The notes: generated by a model not told the origin, from the sequence alone. DNA of 64,000 nt from Trichobilharzia regenti (GCA_944472135.2 OX235267.1:14925452-14989451), one strand, 5' to 3'. Positions 21,891 to 34,868 are shown, numbered from the stretch's first letter. Made by a program: numbers and translations.

Positions 21891-24705
21891 TTAATTAATT
21901 AATTCATACACATAAAAAAAAATACCAATGCCCATTCCTTCTAATCATCAATCACTATTGAAACATCTCTTTCATATTTTGGTTTGGAAAAATTATAATG
22001 ATCAACAAAGAACGGGGAAGAACTGATGTTGTCATGATTGTTATGGTTGTTGCTGTTGATGACGTAATAACTTAAATTCTATGTCTTTTGGAGATTCATA
22101 TAAATCTTCCAACGAAAATACTACTACTACTAATAATAATAATATATTGATATATATATCTATACATTTATATAAATATGTATGTGTGTGTATTTGATGA
22201 AGGCAGCTTGCATAAACCTCCGAATTCATCTTTCATTACCAGTTCTTCTTGTTTTTACTTTTTTTTTTTGAGAAAATATTCCCTCTTCTCTGTCCTTCTT
22301 TAGAGGATTTGATGAGACGGTTTTCTTCTGTGTGTTTGTGTGTGTGTGTGTGAGAGAGAGATAGGGAGGGATGGAGAGAAGGAAGCCCAGTGTTTCACAG
22401 TGTTTCCATCTTCTACTCTTCTGTCAGTTATATTATTGACCCACTGCTACCAGTGTATCTTGCCAGTATGTATAACCAAGAGTTGTTGTCTTTCCCTCAT
22501 CTCCCGTCCCATCCCATCCCATCCCATCTTACCCCACTCATCCCGCACTGTCGTGGCACTGTTGTGTGGCACACACATTTTTGAGCAGGATTATTTGTTG
22601 TCTTCTAGTGCCTGCCTGCGTGCGTGCGTGCGTGCGTCCGCCTCAATACATATATATACATTTATATTTATGCCTAAATTGATAAAAAACCTATTCAGGT
22701 CTGTAATTATTGCAAAAAAGGGAATGTGTGTGTGTGTGAAATGGAAAGTTTTAATAGCGCCTATTCTTATTATTATCATTACTCTTTTTCTTATTCTTTT
22801 TATTATTATTATGAATCCAACTTTGCTCCCACCCACCCACACACATATATGACCCCGGTTCATACGAAATTGATTATGTACCCATTCATGTCTGAATAAG
22901 TGAGTGAGTGAAAGTCAGAATGACAGTCATAAAGCTACGAACCACCGGTTAATAACAAAAAAAACGAAACACAGACTTCAGGAATTCATTCAATTTTGGC
23001 GCCAGGGGTTGGAGTCTAATTAACTCCCTCATCGCTCCCTCCCCACCACCAACCCCCTGATCCCATCCATTTTGTTTTTTTTGAGTTGCTTTATTTTTAC
23101 ATTGAAATTCTTTGTTGTTTCTTATAATCGTCACCCCCTTCATCACCACCAGTACTGCTCTTTATTGTCTCTCGAGTCAGGTAAATTCATTGTTTTGTGT
23201 GTGTGTGTGTGTGCGTTTTTTTAATAACATGGTTTCACTTTGAGTTTTTAATTTTTTTTATTTATTTCTCTTTTTGTTTGTGTGTGTGTGTGTATGTGTT
23301 TATTATTCCTGATAATTATAATAATAATAATAATGATGAAAAGAAGAAGGATGTGACGAATGACTACACTATACATAGCAACAGCTGTACACTTCTCATT
23401 CATGAAAGGGGAGTTCATCTTGAAGCTTATGAGGAGGCAGAGAAATATCGTTATTAATTAGTAGTAACGCTTTTGTGTTTATGAGACGCATTGTTGTTGT
23501 TGTTGCCGATGTTCTTCTTTTCGCTTGACTTGTATCATCTCCTCATATTTCTTCATAAACCCGCCGCCACACACACACACATACTGCATTCTGTGTATTA
23601 TCGGCAGGAATTTATCTACTGTAGTACGACGTATATACATATATATATGTATCCACTGAAAAGAAATTAAAGAAATACAATTGATTTTGTGACGATTTCG
23701 TCTATTTTGTGTGTTCATCATTGCCTATAACGGTGCTATCTACTCTCTCTATAATATTGCCCAACCATTACTATTATTATTATTATTACTACTACTATAA
23801 TCATTGTCACTGATTGATTGATTGATTGAGTGAGTGAGTAGTGTTCACATCTCCTTTGTTCTCTGGTATATTTTTGTACTAATCTCCTCCTTCTTCTCCT
23901 GCTCTTCCGCCCTGTTTACTTACTTATTCGGTGAATTTAATTCTTTCTCTCTCTATTTGTATTCTCGATTGAGTGTTCCTGTTAACCTCTTCTTCTCTTT
24001 TCTTTACTTTGTATCTCTCTTATTCCTTCCTTCCTTCCTTCCTTCATTCATTCATTCATTCATTCCTTGATTCCTTCACACATACTGTCTATTTTATTGT
24101 GTGTCGTCAGTAATTGTTACATAATACCGATCTTCTTTTTTTCCTTTTTTTATTATTATTAAATAACATCCCGCGCAGCATTTACTCAGTGGAATAAAAA
24201 TACATTCTATGTATCGTGAAAGACTTCCTAACCTCTTCACTCTCTCTCTCTCTCGCTCGCTGATTAATGATGACGATAATGGCGATATTGATGTTGAGCA
24301 TTGCAGTTATATATTATTATGATTATTATTATTATTACTTTTTTGTATAACTCTTCATTTTTTTTATATTTATATAAGTGCTTTTTAATAGAAACACATT
24401 ACACACACACACAGTGACAATTTTCAAGTCAGGGGATATATATATGCGTATATATACATACATCTATATGTAAGTTGTTGTACTGCTGAATGCGTATAAC
24501 ACAAATTGTCTTCTACTTCTTTGTCAGGTGTTCTCCTCGTGTCTCCTCCCTTCGCAGTATTTGCCCCCCCCAACCCCACCACGGCTTCTCTGTCTCTCAC
24601 TGACTCACTCATTCACTCACTATCCATTGTTCTTTTTCTGTGCCGGTTTTTTAACTCCTGAACGTTGTCTGTCTGTGTGTTATACCCGTGTAGCTGTGAT
24701 TTTGA

Positions 24706-24707
<2 letters not shown>

Positions 24708-24770
<63 letters not shown>
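24708..24770. repeat. (TA)n microsatellite
   Basis: About 31 perfect TA units. Confidence 0.95.
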
Positions 24771-24775
<5 letters not shown>

Positions 24776-26083
24776 GTATACACAAAAAGAAAATACGCAG
24801 GGACTACTACTTCATTTGACCCCGATGTCTTCTCCTCTTCTTCTTCTGTACTTTATGCATATTACAAACCTGTTTACTATCTGTAGGTAAGCAAGCGCCA
24901 AGGATGAGGACAGATATACCATCGTCGTCGTGGTAAAACAAATCCTTCAGCTTTTATTTCTTTGTCCTCTTTACCTCCTCTTCCTCCCTTTTCTCCTCTC
25001 GCTAGTCGTCGACGTTACCGTCGTCCTCGCGTTGTTGTTGTTGTTGTCTGGTGTCATCACCCTTTTTTATCATCATTACTACTGCTGTATATGTGTTGAT
25101 TGATTTTTCTTTGTGTATGTATGTGTGTGCGTGCATGTATTGTTCTATCCCGGCATTCTTTCTTTTTCAATTATTTAAACGAAAATAAAAACTAATGCAA
25201 AGTGTTTAAAACACACTCACATACACACCTCTGAATAGGTTGATTCATCAATGTATGTGTTCTCTGCGTTTCATTGTTTCATCTTTCAATCTTTGAATCA
25301 TTCGTTCGTTCGTTCGCTCCTCCTCAGCCTTTCTTTATTCTTCTTTCTTATTATGGTCTATCTATGTGATCCCTTCTTGGTGTCTTTTTCCGCATAACTT
25401 TTGTGTGTGTACACTCGGTTACTAATTTATCTATTTAATATTTCTTCTCTTTATTTTTGTGAAGAAGGCGGGAAACAGTCATTCATTTCTCAGACGGTGT
25501 TGCATACATCCTGTCAGTGTCCCCCTCGTTTTTCTTTTGTCATTTGAAGTAAATTGCTGTCATAATATTAATACTACTACTACTACTAATAATAATCATT
25601 ATGTCATTGAATAAAAAGATGAAAAAATTGCGCCATATCTTTTCCTTTATTTATTACTCGAATAATAGTAATAATAATAGTAATGATAGTAGTAATCCTC
25701 CTTTCTTTGCTTCTGTCTTCTATTCTTCGTGAGGATTTTTCCCCCCGTCTTAGTCTTCTTCAACACTTCCTTTTGAAGGATGCATTCACATTCAGGTATG
25801 ATAAATGATAACCCCCCCTCCCCTTATTAAAAGGGTTTGCGGGGGCGGGAAAGTCTCTTGTCTTCTTATTTGTATCACTGATAATTGTAATATTCTATTT
25901 TCTTTGTCTTTCTCTTTGTTTCTGTCCACCCCCACCTCCCTTTGTCTGTGTGCGTGTGAGCGAGTGAGTGCCAGTATATGTGTTTGTATCGATTTCTCCG
26001 AATCCTTCTCCATTCATTATACTCACAGTCAGATAGATAGATGGATGTACACTCTATAATATACACAGTTTGAAATATACTCA

Positions 26084-26086
<3 letters not shown>

Positions 26087-26141
<55 letters not shown>
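26087..26141. repeat. (AT)n microsatellite
   Basis: About 27 perfect AT units. Confidence 0.95.
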
Positions 26142-26143
<2 letters not shown>

Positions 26144-28116
26144 GTTTTTACTTTCCTACCTAATATTATCTAATTTTTTTACGTGTATTTCTTATACTAC
26201 TAATGATAAAAACAACAATTGGTTCTTACCTCCTTTCCATATTTCAATAAAATGGCGGCCAATCCTTCCTTTTTGTGCGTGTTATGTAATTCATTCATTG
26301 TTCTTCTTCTGCCCACACAGGGTGCTACACACACTGAGCTGAGCTGAGATGAGAAGCAAATCTAATCAGGGGAAAATATATATGTACCTAACTTCTATTA
26401 TGTATGTGTCACTTTCTTTCCATTATTTAGTAGTATGTGTGTGTGTGTATGTCGACAAAGCTTTCCAATTTTGATGCTTTTGTTTTTCCTTCAACAGGGA
26501 TTTATTACCTATTACCAGTCTATTAATCAGGGGTACTATTCTTTGCTACTATTATTATTATTATTACCATTATCTGAGTAGATATATATATTTCAGACAT
26601 CAGTTTTTTTAAAAAAAACCTTTATTATACTACTTGTATTACTGACAATAATGATAAAATAAGATATTTTTTAAGAACAAAATAAAGAAAACTGTTCTAA
26701 CAATGCAAAATGCAAAAAATTCAGGAATATTACATAATAATAATGATAATAATTGTCATTTCACTTTTTGTTTCCGTCCCTATGTCCCTTCTTCCCACCC
26801 ACCCCACCACCACCACCACAACTTACCCACCTCTGTTCACAAGTCTATATATTTGTCTACTAGTATTGTGTGTGTGTGCGTATGTATGTGTGTGTGCATT
26901 CACCCCACCCCACCACACCCCAACATTGTCATCATCACCATCATAATCTACCTCTTACTACTTAGACTGTGTTAGGTCTAATCATTTATGCACACATATA
27001 CATACCTATCTATCTATTCTATTCTCTTCGATTCGATGTATACTATATGCGCATACTCTTGGTTCCATTGTCTTGTTTTTTTTTGTCTTTTTATGAAGCT
27101 TGTCCAGAGAGATTCATTTATCTGCTTCAGCACAATAGTATTAATAATAGTAATAATAGTAATGATACAAAAAGGAGAGAAAAAGTGTATCCATCTATTC
27201 TTCCTGATTGTAGCTATTTTAATTCTTGCGCCGTTTGTCATCGTCGTTATTCGTCGCCGTCGCCGTCATTATCATCATCATTATCATCGTGATCATTATG
27301 TTGTGTTCTGATTCTTCTTAATGTCTTCTCCTTCTTCTTGTCCTCGATTCCTCCTTCTACTCCCCCTCCTCGTGTTGATTCCAGTCCCGCTATTCACTGA
27401 TGATATATATCAGGAATTAAGTGTTCTTTCGTAATTGTGCCTAGCTCCCTGTCTATGTCTGTCTGTCTGTGTGTGTGTGTGAGTGAGTGTACACGCCGCC
27501 CGCTTGTTCTTTACTTCACTGAATTGTCAGCAATGTGTGCTTTTACACAAAAATATCCCCTAATCTAATCTAATCTGAATTCATGTATTCTTCTTATTTT
27601 TATTTTTTTGTATTCTAAGCTTTTCTCCTCTTTCCACCTTTATCCATCACCTTTGTTTGTTTGTTTGTTTGTGTGTCAGTGTTTGTGTGTGCGTGCGTGC
27701 GTGCGTGCGTCGCTATGCTCAAACGCGGTGTGCTACCTATCACCTACCTATCTGTTTCTTCCACTCTCTCTTTCTTTTCATTTTACATTTCCTAACTGGC
27801 CCTCTCTGCTTGTGTATTACATTGAGATGAAAATGTGCAGGTGAAGAAGATTAGAACGAATGAAAGAAAGAAGGCGAATTTCCCAAATATCTATCTATCT
27901 ATCTATCTCTATAACTATATCTATATATATGCAAGAAATACTTTAACTGTCTACTCAGGAATTTCATAAATAATGTGACCAGTTTGCTGATTATTACTAT
28001 TACTACTATTATTATTGTCATTATTATTATTACTACTATTATTATTATTATTAATATTATTTTTTATTCTTGTCATTTATCTAATAATATGTCAGTGACA
28101 CAAAAGCAAATGAAAA

Positions 28117-28190
28117 AATAAAAATAAAGTTATTGTGTGGTGAATTTATCCAAGTGTTGTTCTGGTTTGTGTTTTGGTTTTTTGGCGGTT
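28117..28190 (+). terminator. Candidate polyadenylation signal with GT-rich downstream element
   Basis: Two adjacent AATAAA hexamers (28117-28122 and 28123-28128) are followed by a G/T-rich stretch (about 28131-28190), the arrangement expected of a metazoan cleavage/polyadenylation site. Confidence 0.55.
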
Positions 28191-28500
28191 TAGCATGTTG
28201 CCGTGTGCGCGTACACACACGTGCGTCTAGTGCGTAGGCGAGATCTCTGATGATGAGAGTGATAGCAGTAATAGTAGTTATCGTATGTGTACAGTGTATC
28301 CGACATAACGTGTACGTGCGCGTGTAGTTTTCAGTGTGTAGTTGCTGTGTATTGAGTACATACTTGTTCAGCGGTAGTGGCGGGAGGTGGTAGAGGTGTT
28401 AGTATTACGAGCACTTGATAACTAAAACAAGAATATATGATATTTAAAAAAGGGAATCACAAAATTGAAAATTTCTGTTAAAACTCGTGGAAACGAAAAA
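28191..28500. other. GT-rich intergenic sequence
   Basis: Purine and GT/GC-alternating sequence with tgtgcgcgtacacacac and cgtgcgcgtgtag. No gene or repeat family recognised. Confidence 0.5.
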
Positions 28501-28504
28501 CTTT

Positions 28505-28872
28505 GAAATTCAAGTGTTGGTTTGCAGGGATTTGATTGCTTTTAGGATGTTATCATAAACTGACATCGATTAGATAGGACCATCAAAAAATCTGAGAGTA
28601 ACTGGACAGCTGGTTCGTCAGCCGACTTCAGGACTCTTCATCAGTAAACACCCATTCCACTACCGGGGCTCGAACCTAGACCTTCTGGTTACAAGGTGAG
28701 CTAGCTCGTAGACCACTAAGCCTCTGAAACCTACCGATCCAGTTGCTAGTCCATGAACTCCAACTTCTGCCAATCTGTAATATGTGGCGTGACCACTAGC
28801 GAATGGATTGGGTCTCAAGTGATGATTTTCCTATGACCCTCTAACCGATGTGTCAGTGTTCATGATGAAATC
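28505..28872. mobile_element. SINE-3 inverted pair
   Basis: Minus copy 28505-28805 (tail, hammerhead-like segment, head with ggggctcgaacc, left block), joined directly to a plus tail fragment 28806-28872. Confidence 0.7.
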
Positions 28873-28919
28873 CGAAAACTTTAAAATTAATCTAGTGGCT
28901 AAGAGATAAAGTTACCTGA

Positions 28920-29285
28920 ATTTCTAGTGGGGGGTGGGTGGGTGGTGGATGGGTCAGAACTCGTTACCGGTGGAGTCCATTAAGTTAGTTAGTTGGATTT
29001 GAAGTGAAATACTCGCAGATAATATTGACTGACTGTCGGGCAATACATCGTGAATTGGTAGAAGTTAAAATAGATGGAGTCGATTGGATTCTGCTCCGGT
29101 GACTGAAGATTCTGGGTCCAATCACTGCCAAACGGGGTGGGGGGTGGGGGAGGAGTCATGGGTATGTACTGATGAATAGCTTCAAACAAGGAAGAAAAAC
29201 ACCTCTCCAGTACACTCCATGGTTCTCTCTCTAACCTGAGGTCAGTTTGTCATCACACCTGAAATCAATCAATCATATCGCTGTA
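28920..29285 (+). mobile_element. SINE-3, degenerate
   Basis: Left block (cgtgaattggtagaagtta), decayed head (tccggtgactgaagattc) and tail (gtactgatgaatagc, ctctccagtacactcc). Heavily mutated. Confidence 0.5.
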
Positions 29286-29499
29286 AACGAAGAACTTTTG
29301 AAAACTATGATATTTAATTCTATGTCTATAAACAAATGACTAGAATTCCTAACAGTTTAATAAATATTATTATTTTCTCTAGAGAAGAAGAAATCCTTGA
29401 ATTTAATGATCAAAAATCTAAGAATTTATTCATAAATACAATTTCCCATTATAGAAGTAATTGACATTTGTTGTCTGCACATAAAGGCGATGACTTACT

Positions 29500-30275
29500 G
29501 GCTGACTGACTGGTTACAACATAGGACTTTGCAAGGGTGTGCAGCAGTTCCAGTTACCACTCTCACTTGATGAAACACGCAAAACAAGAGAAGAGAGTTG
29601 ACAGCAGAGATTCAGAAGAGACAGAAGTGTGAATGAGGGGAAAAGAATAGTAATATAGATATGACTAACAAATCACAAGGAGTAAATACCTCTGCACTGT
29701 CATTGAGGAAGACAATTTTACCGTCCCGAGGACCCCTACCAGGAAGCCTACACCTCTGGATGTGTGTAGCTTAAACTAATTGTTGTGGATTTATTCCAGT
29801 GACTGATGAGGCCATGTTTTCGTTTGACCACTAGCCAATTCGTTTCCAGCCTGATCAGTCCTATAGGAGTGTCAGCTAGCATTGCCCACTGTCGAGGAAG
29901 GCAATCGACGGCTAGGCTAGGCTAGAAATGCTCAGCAACACATGTCCTAACCATCTCTCTCAATCGATGTAACTTCACAACCACCTCGTAGATTAATTCT
30001 CCCTCCAAATTACCTAGCACTCGACAGATGCCTAACCTCAATATTGCTCACCTTATTATACCACCAACTACCTCACACTGTAGGTAGAACACAGGCAGAC
30101 ATCTATGGCAAAAAGACAACCAGCTAGCCAGGCTTTTCATGTCTTCCACTTTCAATGGGGGCCATGTCTCACTCACAAGCAGCCATACAGGAAGACAGGG
30201 CGAATTGATGATCAGTACACACACCTTTTATTCGACAGCCGGATATCATATCTACTCCAGAGATAAGGGCGATAA
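29500..30275 (-). mobile_element. RTE-A LINE 3' fragment
   Basis: Reverse complement of the RTE-A 3' UTR and C-terminal coding region (ggcaatcgacgg, aaccacctcgtagattaa, gacatctatgg). Non-coding. Confidence 0.75.
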
Positions 30276-30367
30276 TATAGTTAACATTTAGCGGGAAGTT
30301 ATTCAACTTACATTACGCGCATTGTCTCATCGAAAAAGAAAATGTATGTTTAGCAAGTAAGTATATT

Positions 30368-30535
30368 TTCAAGTGTTGGGTTGTAGGAGGAGATTTCACT
30401 AAATCTCAGTCTCGATTTCATCAGGAAGCAAAATCAACTGAACAACTTCAAACAGCTAGACAACTGTTGCGTTTCAGGATTGGAGTTCTTCATCAAATTA
30501 TGCACAGCTACAACTCCACAGTGCCTTGAGGCGAG
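30368..30535 (-). mobile_element. SINE-3 tail, degenerate
   Basis: ttcaagtgttgggttgtagg followed by a decayed tail with gacaactgttgcgtttcagg. The stretch 30536-31000 holds nothing recognisable. Confidence 0.5.
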
Positions 30536-31042
30536 TCGGACCATACACATTTTGGTGTATTGGAATCCTATGACTTCATGATTTTTAACATCTCTCAATT
30601 CTCAGCATTAGCGTCACTGTCAAGGGCGAGTAGTTGACTTAACACCTGATTTTGTCAGAAGTTCAAGATGTTCAGCTTTATTGTTGACCACATTTTACTT
30701 TGAAGTATATTTTTGCGATAACTAAACTTCTGTTGGTAAACATCTCGGAAAAATTGTTAAGGTAGGCAATAATTCTCTTTATTTAACGCGTTATGTTAAC
30801 GTGATTTTCGCACAGATAAGTCTTCATTGAGTGTAGATAGACTAAAAGAGTCGTCTAATTCTTTAGAGTTTTTTCTACGGCTGTAAATGTTAAAAGATAA
30901 CTTTTATTTTGTTAGATCATGTTGAGACAGGTAACTTTTCTCTACACAGGGTAACTGAATTACAGATTGGTTGCATCTATGTCTGTGTGAATAAACCCAG
31001 TATGCAAAACTACTGGGGATTGTTTTTTTTAAAAGAATGGTT

Positions 31043-31100
31043 GCTGAACAAAGAATACTCTTTTGTCGATAACCTGTACTTCGTCATCAGGCTCTACAGT
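31043..31100 (-). ncRNA. Hammerhead-like motif in PLE-6 3' UTR
   Basis: The minus strand has CUGAUGA, a CGA/UCG-closed stem II, an A-rich strand ACAAAAG where GAAA is expected, a GAGUAUUC hairpin-like stem III and a UUC site. Flanks ACUG/CAG- can pair as stem I. Candidate or degenerate ribozyme. Confidence 0.35.
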
Positions 31101-31186
31101 TATATGCATCCATCCATTACAATGAATGAATGAATGAATGAATAAGTGTTATTAACAACAACATTAATGCTGTTTGAATAACATCG

Positions 31187-31598
31187 AACCAACACTTGAA
31201 TACCAATGAGATGCTCACTGGTGACTGGCCCTATTCAGGTAGGTAGTTACCTGGATTCCAGTGGGAAGTCGTGACCAGTAGGGTGCAGCTGGTCGGGTGT
31301 GAGGACAAATACTCGCCGAAGACATTGGCTAGCGGTCGCGCTATGTCGTGAATTGGCAGAAGTTAGAATTCAAGGACCATTGGATTGGGTCCCAGTGGCT
31401 TAATGGTATACGAGCTCGCCTTGTAACCGGAAGGTCCTGGGTTCGAATCCCGGTGGGTGCGTACTGCTGAAGAGTCCCAAACTAGTCTGATGAAACAGCT
31501 GTCCAGTACTCCCAGGTTTTCCGATGGTTATCTAACTAATGTCAGCTCATGATGAAATCCTGAAACCAATCAAATCCCTACAAACCAACACTTGAATA
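31187..31598 (+). mobile_element. SINE-3, complete
   Basis: Best single-orientation copy: left block (agatgctcactgg, caggtaggtagttacctgg, cattggctagcggtcgc), tRNA-like head (cccagtggcttaatggtat, B box gggttcgaatccc), hammerhead-like segment (31452-31500), and tail ending accaacacttgaat. Inserted in PLE-6. Confidence 0.85.
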
Positions 31599-32459
31599 AT
31601 AATAATATCAACAGATTACAGTTCAATAGCATCAACATAATACTGCACTACACTGAATATAAGAGAAATTAGGAGAAATGATAATATTACAAATTTATGA
31701 ATTTATAGTCTCCGCTGAAGGCCGGCCAGGGTGGTAGTAGTAGTAGTAGTAGTGGATGACTGGACCTGTTTCTTAGGCACACACATATACAGCACCGGTT
31801 ATTTCAGGCGAATCGCGATAACGGCGTCTGCTGTTTGGAGTATTCGGTGCGTGGATGTTTGTGGCAATTTAATTAATACCCGATAGATGATAATGGAGAA
31901 AGATTCTTCAATGCTGGCTTCATTATGGCTTACCGGTTTGAACAGGTGGTCTAATATCGAATAGCTGATGATGGTTTTTTCACTACACCTTCATTTACCC
32001 CACACTGATAGATGTTCCCGAGTGAGCACGAAAAATCAAGTTTCTAGAACAATGGCCGAGATAACTCGCTCCACCACAAGTGCAGTTGATTTGGTAGATT
32101 CAATTAGAAATGGCTAGTTTTGTCTGCGTACACTTTATCTTTCAAAATTGAGAAATCACAATCATTCGTTTAGAAAATAAGACTTGTAGTTTACCAGCAT
32201 CGAAAGTTCTTTGAACCGGTTTTCTTAACTCATTCGTAATTATGTCGTTAGGTATAATATCGCCCTTGAATTGCAGTCGTACGGTTTATACAGGCTTCTT
32301 TTTTACAGATAGAGAATAGTCCTTCTCTAATTTCTTAGTCATGTGTTTCCTGAAGAATTTTCTGGATAACTATTTTCACTTAATCAAGGTATCATATACA
32401 ATCCTTAGTTCATCTTCAAATACCTCTTCTGAACCTTTAGCTCTAACCCTGTGACTAAG

Positions 32460-33080
32460 GGTCCTTATTAAATTTCTTTTGTACTGGAGAGGGAGTCTTG
32501 CAAATGTGCATATAGTCCTGTTCCTGTGCTTTTCCTAAGCAAATTTCTCTTTATACTACCTGGTCCAAGCTGGCCGGCCGGACACGAAGCCAGCACTGAA
32601 GAATCCTTCTCCATCAATATCTGCTGGGTACCAAATAAATTGCCAGAAGCATCCAGGTACCGAATACTCCAAACAGAAGAGGCCACCATCGCGATTCGCC
32701 TGAAACCACCGGTGCTCTGCGTGTATAAGAAACAGGTACAGCCACCCAGTACTACTGCCCTGACTGGCCTTCACTGAAGACTGTAAATTCATGAATTCGT
32801 ATTATTCTTCTTCTTCTGAATTCCCCTGATATTCAGTATGGTGGAGTGTCATGTTGATGCTTTCGAACTGTAATCCATTGGTATTATTATTATCATGATT
32901 ATTGATTAGATGTTATTTAAACAACATTAATGCTGTTGTCAATAACACTAATTCACTCATTGGCTATTATGGATGGATGCATATAACTGTAGAAGCTGAT
33001 GACGAAGAGCAATTTATCGATCAGAAGAATATTCTTTGTTCAGTAACCATTCTTTTGAGAAAAAATAACTTTAATGGGTA
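32460..33080 (+). mobile_element. PLE-6 Penelope-like 3' end
   Basis: Coding remnant near 32600-32770 (ASRYRILQTEEATIAIRLK, PPVLCVYKKQVQP) is the PLE C-terminal tail downstream of GIY-YIG. A UTR with ttcttcttcttctg and ttattattatcatg follows. No intact ORF. Confidence 0.7.
32986..33044 (+). ncRNA. Hammerhead-like motif in PLE-6 3' UTR
   Basis: ACUG...GAAG, CUGAUGA, CGA-AGAGCAAUUUA-UCG, AUCAGAA, GAAUAUUC, then CUUU...CAGU. Stem I partners flank it; the 3' core strand has extra bases. Confidence 0.35.
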
Positions 33081-33734
33081 TTTTCAATCAGTTAGCTTGT
33101 TTATTAACCTAATAAATCCAACACTCAAACAAAATAGAATCGCGAAAATTCATCCTGAAGAATACCCGCCTGAAGGATTTTAGTTCTCGAGAGCTGATCT
33201 CCTTATGAAGATAGTTAATAAATAATGTTCACCTTAATGAACAGTAATCTCACTTAACAGTCAGTCAGTTAAAAAAGTACAATCTCTAATCGATAAAGAT
33301 CTATCGACAGTCCGATTCTTAAATTCTTATTTCTTAAGCTTTGTATTCACGGTTATAATTGTTCTGAACTATGAGAAGGTAAATGTATAGAACCTTGTCT
33401 AGATATAGGTGTATGTGTATAAGGTTTACTAAGACTAAAAGACCGATCTGAACAGTCTTCAGAGATATGGCAACTAGGTAGGTATTCTTCTCGACATTAT
33501 ACAAATAGCAATGACCCCCTAGCCAACTTGTAGAAAAATGAGCACAAATAATAATCATGAATTGCCTGCTTGTGATGTTCAGCTTCTCATGATTTATAGA
33601 CAGTTATTTAATGCATACATTTATTTCCAGAAACTTCATGCATTTATTAACCTCTTTATGAATTTGAATAAAACAAGAAGAACAATAAAAATAGTTCGTA
33701 CAGAATGAGAAGATGGTACCAACATTGTTTATTT

Positions 33735-34085
33735 CAAGTATTGGGTTGTAGGGATTTGATTGATTGCATATACAGGATTTCATCATGAGCTGACACATCA
33801 GATAGAAACCATTGGAAAACCAGTCAAGAGTACTGGACAGCTGTTTCGTCCTAGCTTGAGACTCTTCATCAGTATGCATCCATAGGGATTCGAACTCAGG
33901 ACCTTCTGGTTACAAGGCGAGCCAGCTCGTAGACCATTGTTCAGACACTGGGACCCGATCCAATAGCCAGCCCATGAATTCTAACTTCTGCCAATTCCCA
34001 ATATAGCACAACCGCTAGCCAGTGTCTTCGGCGAGTATTTATCCTCACACTCGACCTGCTGAACCCTAGTGGTCACGACTTCTCA
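33735..34085 (-). mobile_element. SINE-3
   Basis: Full minus copy with the clearest hammerhead-like segment (33828-33877: CUGAUGA-AGA-GUCU...GGAC-GAAAC on the minus strand). Confidence 0.8.
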
Positions 34086-34397
34086 TCTTATTATTAAGTT
34101 TATGTACAGAAAAATTTTAACATATTTGCAAATTTTACCTGATATCAGACAATATGATTCTTGGTACGATCAAAAGACGACAGACACCCTTCTTATTGGT
34201 AATAACTCCAACTGTTTACACTAATTTACGTATATATCTTCGGGCCGGAACAAGGATGATCACGAACGCCCGTGTCCCAGTTGGAGACTCGCCTTTGCAA
34301 TTCGGTATGGTGAATGAAGCCTGTGATGATCCGTAATTGGGCTGGTTCGGATGCGTAGATTTTGCTACTGGGAAGGTCTTCGGATCATCCCTTTATT

Positions 34398-34590
34398 GTG
34401 CGTCGGTAGCACAGCGGTTAGGACTCTCGCCAACCATACACATGGTCCGGGGTTCGATCCCCGGCAGATGCACATCTGATATCTATGGTCGGCCTGCAAG
34501 CTTTGGTCTACCGATATCATATGCTGAAAATTCCATATTTGTACCAAAAAAATACTGTGTGGTTTCAAGCTATATTAAAAAAAAAGAAGT
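34398..34590 (+). mobile_element. SINE-2
   Basis: Head gcgtcggtagcacagcggtt, B box ggttcgatccccgg, tail gatatctatggtcggcctg through tgtaccaaaaaaat, ending in a poly-A tract. Confidence 0.85.
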
Positions 34591-34868
34591 TACATTGGAA
34601 GAACATAAAGAAGAAGGGTAAATCTCCACTTTTCTGTAAATTAACCAAAAAAGCCTACGTCTCCAGCAGGGTAAAAACGCTTACAATAGTGCTGCTATTA
34701 CCAGACATCTCCTTGGTACGGTTCATGAGGTGAAAATCGTAAAATCTTTAAAACTGTCTATAGACAAAATAGCTCATTTCTCCTCAATTTTGCCAAACCG
34801 ATTTGCATCAAATGCCTGAAATCCGATTTATATGGGTGATTGTGTACACTTTGGCTTTATACTCAATC

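Larger units (their letters stand above)
21891..28150 (+). other. Predicted 3' UTR of the FOXO gene, transposon-free and microsatellite-rich
   Basis: Between the stop codon and about 28150 no SINE, LINE or PLE fragment is seen, while nearly every other few hundred bases of the window has one. The + strand is pyrimidine-rich, with T/C runs, (GT)n, (ATT)n, ATTC and TGCG repeats. ORFs inside are low-complexity. It ends at tandem AATAAA signals. Alternative AATAAA hexamers occur earlier, for example near 25184, 25610, 26247 and 26682. The 3' UTR reading is inference. Confidence 0.5.
31010..31875 (-). mobile_element. PLE-6 Penelope-like 3' end, split by a SINE-3
   Basis: 31010-31186 and 31599-31875 are the reverse complement of the PLE-6 copies at 32460-33080 and 52060-52645 (ggcgaatcgcgataac, ggagtattcggt, cagcattaatg-type UTR). 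A SINE-3 separates the halves. A (TAG)n run sits at 31735-31755. Confidence 0.65.

Noticed and set aside
22340..22852. 170-residue open frame downstream of FOXO
   Set aside because: Low-complexity, microsatellite-derived residues within the predicted 3' UTR.
24528..24890. Open frames rich in Tyr/Ile
   Set aside because: Made by the TA dinucleotide tract.
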